64,000 nt of DNA, taken from contig OZ244829.1 in the NCBI GenBank assembly GCA_965220415.1, positions 2,914,001 through 2,978,000 of the forward strand, in the 5' to 3' direction. The DNA comes from JAJDTR01 sp965220415. GTDB taxonomy: Bacteria > Poribacteria > WGA-4E > JAJDTR01. Position 1 is the first letter of the stretch. Each line of letters begins with the position of its first letter. Of this stretch, positions 26,051 through 36,451 are shown piece after piece. Position numbers and translations under genes: made by a program. The notes under the pieces are model-generated. The model did no database searches, had not been told where the DNA came from, and saw nothing but the letters and a program-made list of their open reading frames with translations.

Positions 26051-26526
26051 CCTACATACCGCCTTTCGAAAACTCTACTTTATAAAAACATACAGTGCCG
26101 GGATCAAGTGAGTGAACAACGGGCGCGATAGCTAATGTCCTGCGATAGTAAATCCCGTGCGATAGAGTTCCCATAGAGATCCTATCGTGCCCCGCCATGC
26201 AATATAAAAAATCGGGAGAGTCGCTGTAGGGAGCGCATCGCGCACCAGCCTTTTTGTGGTTTATTGGTCCTTCATTCAGTTGAACACAATGAAACCCAAC
26301 GCTGTAGGAGCGATCAACCGACCGAATGGGGAGGCCGATAGAGATCCCTCTCCGAATCGCGACCATCCCGTAGGTTGGGTTGAACGAATCCGCGCGAAAA
26401 AAACCACATGCACAACCGCCGTAACCGAAATCCAATCACGCTGCGAACCACCGAATACCAAGTGAAACCCAACGCTGTGGGGGCCATCTCGGAATCGCGA
26501 CCCACGCCCCCCTCCACCACACCCAT
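26051..26526. repeat. Repeat mosaic upstream of the 949-residue WD40 gene
   Basis: No gene. A 35-bp element with several extra tails is at 26104-26195. A GTAGGGAGCGCATCGCGCACC-type hairpin is near 26226-26250. A GTAGGAGCGA hairpin is split by one clean element (26314-26348). A GTAGGTTGGG long-loop repeat with a different loop sequence is at about 26373-26472. Confidence 0.7.
26314..26348 (+). repeat. Single 35-bp element splitting a GTAG hairpin
   Basis: The element stands between GTAGGAGCGA and TCTCCGAATCGCGACC. Removing exactly 35 bases restores the intact hairpin seen at 34619, 36787 and elsewhere. Confidence 0.9.
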
Positions 26527-29036
26527 CTACCGAGAACCCGTCCCCTCCGCCGCACTCCCTTCAATCTGACCCTTAATTCGCACAAGGTCAAGAACATCCA
26601 CCACGCCGTCATCGTTGACATCCGCCGCAATCCCGCCGCCTTTCATAAAGTTCGCTCCCACCTCCGCCAAGTCCAAGGCGTTTATGACGCCATCGCCGTT
26701 GACATCCGCCGCAACCCGCCGCGGTACAAACACCCGTGCGTCTTCAACGCTTGGGAACATGCGTCTTGCGTTCGGACCCACCAAGCTAAACTCCGACAAC
26801 GTCACGGCCGAGCTCTTAACTGCAAGCACCTCAAACCTGAGCGCGGCAAGCGTACCGACGCCGCGATTGGCGCCATTAAGCCCGGTAGCTCCCAACGTCA
26901 GTCGATCCCCATCAACAGCCGGCCGTACCGAGAAACCGTCCTGCGCGAGAAAGTCGCCGGCGTCAGCATGTACAAACCGCAACGCCGTCGAATCAAAGTA
27001 GACCGTTGCCTCATAACCCGACACATCGTCCTTTGACTCGATGTTCAGGACCAACGTGAGTTGCTCTCCAACCGCCGGTGACACCGTGACAGACGGGACC
27101 AGGCTGACAGTCGCATTCGCCGCTGGCCGAGGGACGATGTCCCAGAGGAGTGCCGTTCCGTGACCCCACACCGCGGCGAGTTCCCGACCGGTTGGACTGA
27201 TTGCCAGCCCCGTAATCTGTCCGGGATACCCCACGAACCTTTCCAGTCGCTCGCCCTTAACAGCATCCCACAATTCAATCTCCCCATAATTCCCGATCGC
27301 AAACAAACTGCCGTCCCCGCTGAAAACGACACGTGCGTGACCCGATCGAAAATCTATGGGCACATGGACGTAATTCCACGTGGCGGTATCCCATATGCGC
27401 GCCTTCCTGTGATTTGCACCGCACAACGTCTTGCCGTTCTGGGAGAACGACACACCATCAACGCCATACTGATGTCCCTCTAGTGTCCGCAAATGTATCC
27501 CGGCACCGGTATCCCATAGATTCACGGTTCCATCAATACTTGCGCTGGCGAGAATTCCGCCGTCCGGACTGAACGCCACACTCCTGACCGGTATTGTGTG
27601 AGTAGAATTCGTGTGCAGACTCTCGCCCGTTTCAGTATCCCAGAGGCGCAGCGTGTCAGCCCCATACTCCCCGCCGCTCCCGAGAATGCTGCCGTCCGGA
27701 CTGAACGCAAGACACAGCACCGATCCCCTATGTCCGGTCAGTCTGCGCAAGTGGTTGCCGGTCACGGTATCCCACAACCGTATCACCTCCTTACTGCCGG
27801 AAGCCAACACGTTGCCATCTGGACTAAAGGCTAGGCTGCGCACCGAATCCTGATGTCCGCTGAGAGTCTGCAGATGTTCCCCCGAACTGGTATTCCACAG
27901 ACGTACATGCCGACCGCCCCCGACCGCGAGCATCCTGCCATCAGGATGAAACGCCGCGCCGCCGAACTCCTTCCCGATCCAGGCAACGGAACGCAGCATC
28001 GATCCCGACTTGGCATCCCACAGCCGCACGCTCACGTCGTCGCTCCCACCCGCAAGGGTCGCGCCGTCCGGACTGAAAACTAGACTGAAAACGGAACCCG
28101 AATGTCCGGCAAACCTCCTAAGGATTGACCCCGTTTCCGCATCCCACAGTATCATCTTTCCGGCGCACCCGACGACCACACCCTTGCCGTCAGGGGTAAA
28201 CGCTACGCGGGTCATCTTGGTTCTTTCATCGGTAAGAATCCGCTGAAGCTCCCATGTGTCCGAATCCCAGAGCCGTAGCGAGAAATCGTCACCGGTGCTG
28301 GCAAACGTCTTGCCGTCCGAACTGAACGCTACACTAGTGACCGATTGTGTGTGCGCATTAATCGTCCGCAGCTGCTCCCCCGTCTTGGCATTCCACACGC
28401 CCACAGTCCTATCCTCAGAGCCAGTCGCAAGGACATCTCCGTCCGGGCTGAATGCCATACAAGTGATTTTGTCGGCATGCCCGATGAGTGTATGCCGTTT
28501 TTCAAACGTCTTCGCATCCCAATCTGTGCCTGATTGCCGCCCGCACTGGCAAGCGCCATACCATCTCGACTGAATTCGACGCTAACGACATCGCTCCCGA
28601 TTAAGATAGGAAGGTGTTTCGGTACACCCGTTGTGGCATCCCACAGCCGCATCCTCCCGTTCTCACTTCCACCGGCAAGCAGGCTACCATCCGGACTGTA
28701 TGCCACGCTCAACATCTCTCCAGCATGTTGCCTAATCAGAGCGCCCTCCTCAAGCGTTTCAGCATCATTCAGCCAAATATCGAAAGAACTTGCGGTGGCA
28801 ACATGGTAACTGATCAGAGCAACCTCTTCAAGCGTCGCAGCGTCATATAGCCAAATTCCGATAGCACTTGCGATGGCAAGCCGAGAGCCGTCCGGCGAAT
28901 ACGCAAGATCCCTCATCATACCTCTCCCGATACGCAACTTGGCGCCCTCCGGCAACCCCCACTGCACATACTCCTGCGCAACGCCATTGACCGAAAACAC
29001 CACCAGCGCAACGAGCAACGCAACCACAATTTTCAT
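26527..29036 (-). pseudogene. Secreted WD40 protein gene with a one-base frameshift
   Basis: The 5' part (from the ATG at 29036, AAAGGTGGT upstream) encodes a signal peptide, EYVQWGLPEGAKLRIGRG and the first blades, with a short internal duplication (IGIWLYDAATLEE then FDIWLNDAETLEE). Near 28530 the frame breaks in a blade end that should read AQIWDAKT. The DNA there (minus strand ATTGGGATGCG) lacks one T, and coding resumes in the next frame to 26527. Restored, the protein would be about 836 residues: 14 WD40 repeats, a cohesin-like domain (VSGYEATVYFDSTALRFVH) and a dockerin pair (DVNGDGVINALDLAEV, DVNDDGVVDVLDLVRI), ending there without a sorting module. No slippery site is seen. Either a real mutation or a sequencing error explains it. 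Confidence 0.75.
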
Positions 29037-29048
29037 CTGACGAACCAC

Positions 29049-29707
29049 CTTTCCTAGGATGAAAATATGTCAAATCTTGGAAGAGCATTTGCGCAGAACT
29101 GTAGGGTGCGCATCGCGCACCAGCCTTTCTGGTAGGAGCGCGATAGAAATCCCGCAAGCGTGCCGAATCGTAGGGGCGAGGTTCCCTCGCCCGTTCTTCT
29201 CCGATAGAAATCCCTCTCCACATCACGACATATCCAATCACGCGACCTCCCTCCGCGTAATCTGATCAAGCGAGTGGATAACGAGCGATCAACTGAACGA
29301 ATAGTGAAGGATCAACTGAGTGGTTAGCGAAGGCGATAGCTAATCCTGATAGAACTCCCATAGAGATCCCCCAGCCATTGTAGGAGGGATTAACCGAGCG
29401 GATAGCGAGGACGATAGAGATCCCGTCCGATTCCCGACGCCCACCTGTAGGAGCGATCTCCGAATCGCGACCACGGCCCCTCCGCCTTGGTAGGTCGGGC
29501 TTCCAGCCCGACCCGCACGCCACAGTGAATCCTGCGGTAGAAATCCTGTAATCCATTAATCACAGTCCAGACAACTACCCCCTGCTTCCCACTTCCTCGT
29601 CTTCCCGTCTTCCATCCTTCCTTTCTTCCCGTTTTCCCGTCCTCCCATCTTCGTTCCTTGCTCCCGATTTAACTGGCCACTAATCACTCGCCACTCTCCA
29701 CTGCTTC
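29049..29707. repeat. Repeat mosaic with a three-deep nest of 35-bp elements
   Basis: No gene. A conserved 50-base upstream segment (29054-29103) matches those at 20473 and 36460. GTAG hairpins with arms GGTGCGC/GCGCACC (about 29101-29125) and GGGCGAGG/CCTCGCCC (29171-29193) follow. A three-deep nest of the 35-bp element is at 29266-29370, and another copy in a GTAGGAGGGA context at 29390-29424. Then come two intact GTAG hairpins (about 29448 and 29489), 8-bp polypyrimidine repeats (29578-29660) and 7-bp repeats (29672-29705). Confidence 0.75.
29266..29370 (+). repeat. Three-deep nested 35-bp elements
   Basis: Heads start at 29266, 29289 and 29312, and three tails follow (GCGATAGCTAATCCT, GATAGAACTCCC, ATAGAGATCCC). 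Each inner copy entered its host just after GCGA or an equivalent GGA, within the GCGATAG part of the outer element. Confidence 0.85.
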
Positions 29708-32700
29708 CTACTTCACGATCGCCATCCGCCGCACCGCCGAATAACCCTCCGCCCGCAACCGGTAAAAATAAACCCCATTCGCAACCGCCTCCCCGCTTTC
29801 GTTCCGACCATCCCAATACGCCGCCCTTCCCCGGTCCGAATAATACCCCGCCGCCTGATACCCCAACGCCAACCGCCGCACCAAAGCACCCTGCACATCA
29901 TAAATCGTAATCGCCGCCTTCGCCCCCTGCGCGAGATGATACGGTATCCACGTCTCCGGGTTAAATGGGTTCGGATAGTTCGGCAACAGCGCCGTCTCAT
30001 CGGGCGTCAACGCCGCGAGCAACTGCTCGAGAAAGCGCATCCCCCTCTGCACGGTGTCGTCGTGAATCCCCAGCGACCTCGCCTCGTTGAGCCACTCACG
30101 CACATCTGCCGCGCTGAGTTGCTCAAGAATTTGTGGATGCGCCGAAGGCGCGGCGCCCGCTTCCCCAATCGCGACGATGACCAACACAACGTCCAAAACA
30201 TTCACGACACCATCCCTGTTGACATCCGCAGCCGTATGCCGCGCTTCATCACCGAAACTGGCTAATACCAACACCACATCTTGAATATTCACCACTCCAT
30301 CTCCGTTCACATCCGGCGATGACCGCGGCGGCGTTGCCTCCGAGACAACCCTAAAAGTCACCATGTTCGCAATCTCGGTAATCTCTGCCGCCGAAACCGT
30401 TACCGTGATTGTCCCCGCGAGTTCCCCAAGAGTAAGAATGCTCTGCGCCCGTCCGTTAGCATCGGTCGTTGTAGTTGTAGCGCTGAGTCTACCGCCGCCT
30501 TCGGGAACACTGAACGTCACTGGTACCCCTTCAAACACGTCGCCGTGCTCGTCCCGCACTTCAACCACGAACGGGTCGGTAAGCGGCTCGGATGTCGCCC
30601 CCTGCTGCTCGCCGCCCGAGATTGGTTGAAGCGTTGTGGGTGTACGATCATCAAAGGATACCGTAACCCCTCTATCCTGCAACAGCGGAATGTGCGAGTT
30701 GACCGCTTCATAATTCAAGGGGTTTTTCCGCAAGAGCAGCGTGTCACCTTCTCCCAATCCCCAATTCGCGACCGACGGCGAGATATCCGAAATCGAGTTG
30801 ACTGCAAGATGAAGCGTTATTAACTTGGTCAAACCGGCGAGTGCCGATGTATCAGTTACTCTGTTGCCTGCAAGAAAGAGTTGTTCCAGGTTGTTTAATG
30901 CGGACAGCGGGGCAATGTCGGTGATGTTGTTGTTTGAGAGATCTAGCACAGTCAATTTTGTCAAGCGCTTTAAGGGGGAGAGGTCGGAAATGGTGTTGTT
31001 ATCATAAAGGTATAAAGATGTCAGATTGGTTAACCTCGCCAAAGGTGTGATATCGGAAATGCTGTTTCTCTGGAGAAACAATGTGCCAAGGTTAGTTAAC
31101 CCCGCTATGGGCAAGAGATTCACGATGTTGTTTCCGCCAAGATAGAGGTATTCTAGATTGGTTGCATACTCAAGCCCGACCAATGCGATAATAGAAGCGT
31201 CCCAAGCGGATAATTCCGTCAACATCGCCAAATCAGTCTGTGTAATTGTCGCACCGGTTGCCTTGTCAAGAGAAATTCGAAGCGCTCTGCGGAGATTCGC
31301 GTCCGGTATCATCTGATTACCGAGCGACACCCATGCTGATGTGTCCCATAGCTCGATGGTGGGAGTGAACCCGTCCCATGTGGAGGCAGCCAGATGCGTC
31401 CCGTCCCGAGAAAACGTCAGACCTCCAACCGGTCCCGGAATCCCAAGAGTCGCAATAGGTGTGCCTCTCTCAAAATCAAATAGTGTTATCCTTCCCCCAC
31501 CAAGAACCAAGATATTTTCTACCGGCGAGAACGAAGTATGGTGCACTGCAGCACGCGGACCTCCGATCGAGGTGAAAAACCGTGTTGTTTCAATGTCCCA
31601 CAATTTGACTGTGAAATCAGACGCCGTGGAAGCGAGTGTCCTACCGTCCTGCGAAAATGATATTGAACGTATCCCACCGGTGTGTCCCTCAAGTGTGTCG
31701 ATGATTTCTTCCGTTTCAGTGTTCCACAACTTGATTGTCGCGTCATGAGACCCCGAAGCAAGCAGATTCCCGTTTCGAGAAAATGACAGAAACGTAACCC
31801 AATGCGTATGCCCTTCAAGTGTAGTGATACCGTTTCCTGTCATGGCATTCCACAATCTAATCGTCTGATCTCCGGACCCGGACGCCAGTATTTTACCATC
31901 GGGCGAGAACGCCACACACGTGACCCATTCCGAACTATCATGCCCGACAAGCGTGTCAATGTGCGATCTGGTTACCATGTCCCATAGCATGACCGTGGCG
32001 CCGATTGTACCGACAGCGAGCATCTTCCCATCGGGCGAATACGCTAACGAAGTCGGCGCTTCGACGAACGAGGCGGCATCATGCAGAACCGAGAACTTTT
32101 TCCCCATCGCTACATCCCACAAAATTACCCTATTGTCATAAGACGCGGAAGCAAGTATTCCGCCATCAGGCGAAAATGCCAATGAGGACACCTCCTTCGT
32201 ATGTTCGGTGAGAGTGGTGAAATGGCCCAAGGTAGCTTCGTAGAGACGTACGTGTCTAGTAGATACGTTTCCGTGAAGATCGACCGCTTCAATCCAAATT
32301 GGATGAATAGTGGGATCGGACAGACTTCCAATGCCGCTTGATGGAATGACTCCATCGTAATCGAACCGTATTACCGCGTTCTTTTCTCCTGCCAATTCCT
32401 GGCATCCAAACACTTCGGAAAATCCCGCGGCTTTGTGAGGCTGCTCTGTTTTGACGTAAAGAAGCACTCGGTGAACGCCATTGGAGTCGTTGATATTGAG
32501 TCGCACGGTAACGCTATTTGCACTTTTCGGATATTGGAGCGAAGAGATGAGTTCTATGGTTGGATACAATCTCCGATCCGCGCTCACTGAGTCGAGGAAA
32601 TTTTCAGTATTTCTGAGTTGCTGTATCTCATGGTCGTATAGCACGTCGTCAACCGGGACATTCGAATCAAAATAAGGATGTACCGCGAGGAAGCTTGCGC

Positions 32701-33394
32701 TGCACGCGGATAGTTCATCGCTTCCTTCACCATACGACATGATGTATGCATCGTCATGAAAATCGTGGTGCAAACCGAAGGCGTGACCGAGTTCATGCGC
32801 CGCAGCCTTAAATGTGAATTCTCCTGGAAGCAGAGTATATCCGGCAGTTTTATTGTGTTTGAGGCCATATCCCAACACACCGAACAGCGGGCCAATGCGT
32901 GGTCTGTGATTGTCGATCACAATCAGGTAGATATTCGCATAGACATCGAACAGCAGTTCAATCTCGGCAAGCGTGGTGCCAGCCACATCGTCCTTGTGAT
33001 AGTAACTGTTGCGATGCTGCCCATTCACGCGATGAACCACCGGTTCACCTTGTGCGTCGGTTTCAAACCGGAAGGTTTTGGCGCCGTGACCGTGCGCGCG
33101 CATCTGATCCTCAAAAAACGTTTGAAGACGGCGAATCTCGTCCTTCATGCGCTGCACAACTTGCGGGCGATAGTCCTTATCATTCGGAAGAAAATAGATG
33201 AGCCTGACGGTGCGCGGTTCACCGGCATCCGCATTTGCCAGACTTCGGGCAAAACGCCGGCTATCATGTTGCAACTCAATCGGTGCGGCGTTTCCCCCTT
33301 GAGGCGGCACCGAGCCACTCGCCGACTTGAACGCGGCAAAACTGAATAAAACGACAATCAAGTAAAACGCAAAACGCCCCGGAAGCGTCCTCAT
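29708..33394 (-). CDS. Giant secreted metzincin-like protease with WD40, LRR, Ig-like, dockerin and sorting modules
   Basis: Residue numbers count from an upstream ATG at 33400; the ATG at 33394 is favoured by GGGGAG seven bases before it. Domains in order: signal peptide (8-28); a metallopeptidase domain (60-275) with HELGHAFGLHH (His202, Glu203, His206, His212) and the Met-turn MSYG (Met221) of metzincins; an Ig-like domain (285-390); seven WD40 repeats (395-690); leucine-rich repeats (695-910; NLEYLYLGGNNI, KLTVLDLSNNNITDIAPL); a Big_1-type Ig domain (920-1020; VEVRDEHGDVFEGVPVTFSV); a dockerin pair (1028-1080); a helix; and the sorting module (1135-1230; NYPNPFNPETWIPYHLA). It is probably exported and surface attached. 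The substrate is unknown. A truncated WD40 gene lies only about 30 bases upstream. Confidence 0.85.
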   Translation of the reverse strand: MRTLPGRFAFYLIVVLFSFAAFKSASGSVPPQGGNAAPIELQHDSRRFARSLANADAGEPRTVRLIYFLPNDKDYRPQVVQRMKDEIRRLQTFFEDQMRAHGHGAKTFRFETDAQGEPVVHRVNGQHRNSYYHKDDVAGTTLAEIELLFDVYANIYLIVIDNHRPRIGPLFGVLGYGLKHNKTAGYTLLPGEFTFKAAAHELGHAFGLHHDFHDDAYIMSYGEGSDELSACSASFLAVHPYFDSNVPVDDVLYDHEIQQLRNTENFLDSVSADRRLYPTIELISSLQYPKSANSVTVRLNINDSNGVHRVLLYVKTEQPHKAAGFSEVFGCQELAGEKNAVIRFDYDGVIPSSGIGSLSDPTIHPIWIEAVDLHGNVSTRHVRLYEATLGHFTTLTEHTKEVSSLAFSPDGGILASASYDNRVILWDVAMGKKFSVLHDAASFVEAPTSLAYSPDGKMLAVGTIGATVMLWDMVTRSHIDTLVGHDSSEWVTCVAFSPDGKILASGSGDQTIRLWNAMTGNGITTLEGHTHWVTFLSFSRNGNLLASGSHDATIKLWNTETEEIIDTLEGHTGGIRSISFSQDGRTLASTASDFTVKLWDIETTRFFTSIGGPRAAVHHTSFSPVENILVLGGGRITLFDFERGTPIATLGIPGPVGGLTFSRDGTHLAASTWDGFTPTIELWDTSAWVSLGNQMIPDANLRRALRISLDKATGATITQTDLAMLTELSAWDASIIALVGLEYATNLEYLYLGGNNIVNLLPIAGLTNLGTLFLQRNSISDITPLARLTNLTSLYLYDNNTISDLSPLKRLTKLTVLDLSNNNITDIAPLSALNNLEQLFLAGNRVTDTSALAGLTKLITLHLAVNSISDISPSVANWGLGEGDTLLLRKNPLNYEAVNSHIPLLQDRGVTVSFDDRTPTTLQPISGGEQQGATSEPLTDPFVVEVRDEHGDVFEGVPVTFSVPEGGGRLSATTTTTDANGRAQSILTLGELAGTITVTVSAAEITEIANMVTFRVVSEATPPRSSPDVNGDGVVNIQDVVLVLASFGDEARHTAADVNRDGVVNVLDVVLVIVAIGEAGAAPSAHPQILEQLSAADVREWLNEARSLGIHDDTVQRGMRFLEQLLAALTPDETALLPNYPNPFNPETWIPYHLAQGAKAAITIYDVQGALVRRLALGYQAAGYYSDRGRAAYWDGRNESGEAVANGVYFYRLRAEGYSAVRRMAIVK

Positions 33395-33430
33395 ATTCAT
33401 ACTCCCCTTTTTTTGGCTTTTAATGCTGAT

Positions 33431-34516
33431 TCAACCCGTTCTAGGGTCCCACAGCCGCACGGAACGGTCCAGGTGCCCTGTCGCTATGCTGCTCCCGTCA
33501 GGGCTAAACGCCAAACTCATCGGCCACTCCGGGTGCGCCGAGATAGCGCCCTCCTGTTGCCCCGTCTCCGTATCCCAAATGCGCACCGTTCCGTCCTCGC
33601 TCGCGCTGGCAAGCTTCGAATCGTCCGGGCTGAATGCGATGGATACTACGCTTTTAGTGTGCCCGCCGAGCGTCATCAAATGCCTCCCCGATCCGGAATT
33701 CCAGATGTCAACGGTTCTGTTGAGATTGCCAGCCGCGACAGCGCTGCCATCCGAGTTGAAAGCTACGGTTTTGACCGTACCTCCGGAGGCCTCTAGCTCG
33801 TGCAATACTGATTCCGTCTCGGGATTCCAGAGTCGCACCGTACTGTCCCAACTCCCGCTCGCAAGCGTACCGTTCCGGCTGAATGCCACTTCTGAAATGT
33901 GACCCGCTTGCCCTTTCAGCGTCTGAAGATGCATCCCCGTTTGCACCTCCCAAACCCTCACCCTATTGTCATAACCGCCCGTGGCAAGCTTACTGCCATC
34001 CGTGCTGAACGCAACGCTCGAAACAAGACGCGTATGTCGGTCGAGTGTATGCAGACGCTCCCCGGTTTGGGTGTCCCAGAGATACACCGAACCCTCGTGA
34101 TCCGCGCTAGCAAGCGTCTTGTCATCCGGACTGAAGGCTACACTCTCGATTCTTGACGTATGTCCGGCGAATGACTGCAAAAGCTCGCCCGTTTTCGCAT
34201 TCCGGAGACGCACTTCACGTCCTTCGCCACTGACCAGCGTCTCACCGGTTGAGTTGAACGCGATACCTCCGACCGGACCTGGTTTATCGGTAATCAGCGC
34301 AACTTCCTCCAGGCTCTCCGTATCGTAGAGCCAAATGCCGAGTGAACTGGCGGCGGCAAGTCGTCCCCCGTCCGGAGAATACTTAATTTCATGAATCTTC
34401 CCTTTACCCAGCCGCACCTTGGCATGCTCGGGCAGAAGCCAGCGCGCGTACTCTTGGGCAAAGCTATTGAGTGAAAATAGAGTTAGAACAACGATCGATG
34501 TAACCGTCAATTTCAT
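33431..34516 (-). CDS. Secreted WD40 protein, truncated after about eight repeats
   Basis: A protein of about 361 residues with a signal peptide, EYARWLLPEHAKVRLGKG and about eight WD40 repeats, ending mid-blade at VRLWDPRTG. The paralogues have 14 repeats plus C-terminal modules, so this is a 3'-truncated member. It ends 30 bases before the start of the metzincin-WD40 gene, and the two may be co-transcribed. The missing half may have been replaced when that gene arrived. The ATG at 34516 has AGAGGTGGT upstream. Confidence 0.75.
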   Translation of the reverse strand: MKLTVTSIVVLTLFSLNSFAQEYARWLLPEHAKVRLGKGKIHEIKYSPDGGRLAAASSLGIWLYDTESLEEVALITDKPGPVGGIAFNSTGETLVSGEGREVRLRNAKTGELLQSFAGHTSRIESVAFSPDDKTLASADHEGSVYLWDTQTGERLHTLDRHTRLVSSVAFSTDGSKLATGGYDNRVRVWEVQTGMHLQTLKGQAGHISEVAFSRNGTLASGSWDSTVRLWNPETESVLHELEASGGTVKTVAFNSDGSAVAAGNLNRTVDIWNSGSGRHLMTLGGHTKSVVSIAFSPDDSKLASASEDGTVRIWDTETGQQEGAISAHPEWPMSLAFSPDGSSIATGHLDRSVRLWDPRTG

Positions 34517-34528
34517 CTGAATAACCAC

Positions 34529-35092
34529 CTCTACTAAATTGAATCATGTGAAATACGCGAGCCCGTAGTAGGCATACTCCGTATGCCGCAACCCTCCCCC
34601 GGATCACGCCCGCCTCTCGGTAGGAGCGATCTCCGAATCGCGACCTATACTCCGCGCTGTCAGAAGTTGCGTCTTTTGTAGGAGCGATCTCCAGGTCGCG
34701 ACATGCGTTCCCTGTAAGTGCGGTTTCCAACCGCACCTACCACCAGACGCTTGACAACACGCAATTTTCACCAGCGTCAAGTATATGTAGGGTGGGATCA
34801 AGTGAGTGGATAACGAATGCGATAGATATCCCATAGAGATCCCCTGCCCACCAATAGTTTGTAGGTTGGGTTGAGCGGAAATCCATCAAGAATCGTTCGC
34901 AAAACTAGGAAAATTAAAATTTCACACCGCCCGAAGAGACCGAAACTTGAGCGAAACCCAACATCCTATCTTTCACCCTTCCCCATCTCCGTTCTCAGGC
35001 CACTAACCACCAATCTTCCCGTCTTACCGTTTTCCAGCCTTCCTCCCACCATTGGTCACCCTCTATCACTTTGCTCTCTTTCTACCTAGGCC
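34529..35092. repeat. Repeat mosaic upstream of the truncated WD40 gene
   Basis: No gene. It holds a GTAG hairpin with arms GGCATAC/GTATGCC (34565-34588) and two intact GTAGGAGCGATCTCC hairpins (about 34619 and 34679). A GTAGGGTGGG hairpin is split in its loop by a 35-bp element plus an extra tail (34798-34843, then CTGCCCACC). The 102-bp long-loop GTAGGTTGGG element is at 34861-34962, followed by polypyrimidine repeats to about 35060. Confidence 0.75.
34798..34843 (+). repeat. 35-bp element with extra tail in a hairpin loop
   Basis: Head TCAAGTGAGTGGATA, tails GCGATAGATATCCC and ATAGAGATCCC, inserted between GTAGGGTGGG and CTGCCCACC. The intact hairpin is seen at 15131 and 51849. Confidence 0.85.
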
Positions 35093-36439
35093 TCAGCGCG
35101 CCGAGTTTGGAGGCAAGTTCCATAGGATTACCGTCCCATCCCAACCCCCGCTCGCAAACAGCCTGCCATCCGGACTAAACGCAATACTTTTTCCCCACTC
35201 CGCGCTCTCGGCAATCCTGAGCAGATACTCTCCCGTAACCACATCCTGCAATCGCACCGCCCCATCCGCGCTCCCGCTGGCAATTGTCCTATTATCTGCG
35301 CTGAACGCCAAAGCTAGTGACAAAATCCGTATGCCCCGCGAAAATGTGCCGATGTTCGCCCGTTTTAGCATCCCACAGTCGAATCTCCTTACGGCTCGCA
35401 CTGACAAGCAAATTACCATCCGCGCTGAACGCGATTCCGTAGACACCCTCCGTATGTCCCGTGAGTTCGTGTAGCAGCTCCCCCGTGCCAGAGTTCCACA
35501 AGCGGACTTGCGTATAATTATTGCCGACAATCACTTTTCCATCAGGGCTAAACGCTACCGAGTGGCTATCCCCGGTGATTGTGAGAGAATTAGCCCCTGT
35601 TTTCGTATCCCACAATCGTACCGTCTGGTCCGAACTAGCGCTGGCAAGTGTTGTGCTATCTGGGCTGAACGCTACGTCTGAAACCCATCGCGTATGGCCG
35701 GTAAGCGTGTGACGCAGTCTCCCGGTCTTGGTATCCCACAAACATACCGTCGTGTCCCGGTCCCCTCCTCGACTAGCAAGAGTCGTGCCATCCGGGCTAA
35801 ACGCCAAGCCTATAACCCATTTCGGATGTCCGGTGAGTACGTGCTTCTGTTCACACGTTGCGGCATCCCACAGACGCACCGTGCCGTCGTAACTGCAACT
35901 CGCCAGCGTCTGTCCGTCCGGGCTGAACGCGATGTCTGCGATCGAACCCTCATGACCGACGAGCGCACGCAGAAAATAGCACGTTTTGGTATCCCACAGA
36001 CGCACCGTACGGTCCACACTCCCCGTGGCAATTACACTTGAATCCGGGCTAAAAGCAACACTCTTCGCTGCACCCTTGTGGCCTACGAGGCGCCGCGGGC
36101 GCTTTTCCGCTTTGGAATTAAAGAACTCAACAGTATGGGTAACAAAGGCCCACTGGTAAGCACCGTGGAACCTGCTCCAAATGCTGTGTTTGCAATTGGC
36201 ACGACATCTCCGGAGAGAAATGCAATCTCCTGAAACATCGCCGAATCGTAATGCCAAGCGTCAATAGAACTGGCGACAGCAAACCGACTGCCATCCGGCG
36301 CACACTTCATCAGAAATATCTGTCCCTTGCCCAGATGCATCTTGGCGCCTTCCGGTAGCCCCCACCGCGTGTACTCCTGCGCAACGCCATTGACCGAAAA
36401 CAGAACCAAAACAACGAGTGACGCAACCACAATTTTCAT
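35093..36439 (-). pseudogene. Secreted WD40 protein gene with two frameshifts
   Basis: From the ATG at 36439 (AAAGGTGGTG upstream) a signal peptide and EYTRWGLPEGAKMHLGKG are followed by a degenerate first blade. The frame shifts near 36150-36180, continues through about seven good blades (from SKAEKRPRRLVGHKG), and shifts back near 35310. There one extra T in a short T run turns SLAFSADN into a different frame ending FGVQRR. The last two blades end WNLPPNSAR at 35093. The first and third segments are in the same frame, so the two changes compensate. About ten blades are visible, with no C-terminal modules. Confidence 0.7.
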
Positions 36440-36451
36440 TTCACGCACCAC

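Noticed and set aside
28520..28545. Programmed frameshift in the WD40 gene
   Set aside because: No slippery heptamer, no downstream stem-loop and no Shine-Dalgarno-like stimulator; a single missing T explains it.
30363..30629. Plus-strand frames opposite the metzincin-WD40 gene
   Set aside because: They are low-complexity antisense shadows of the Big_1 and dockerin-coding DNA.
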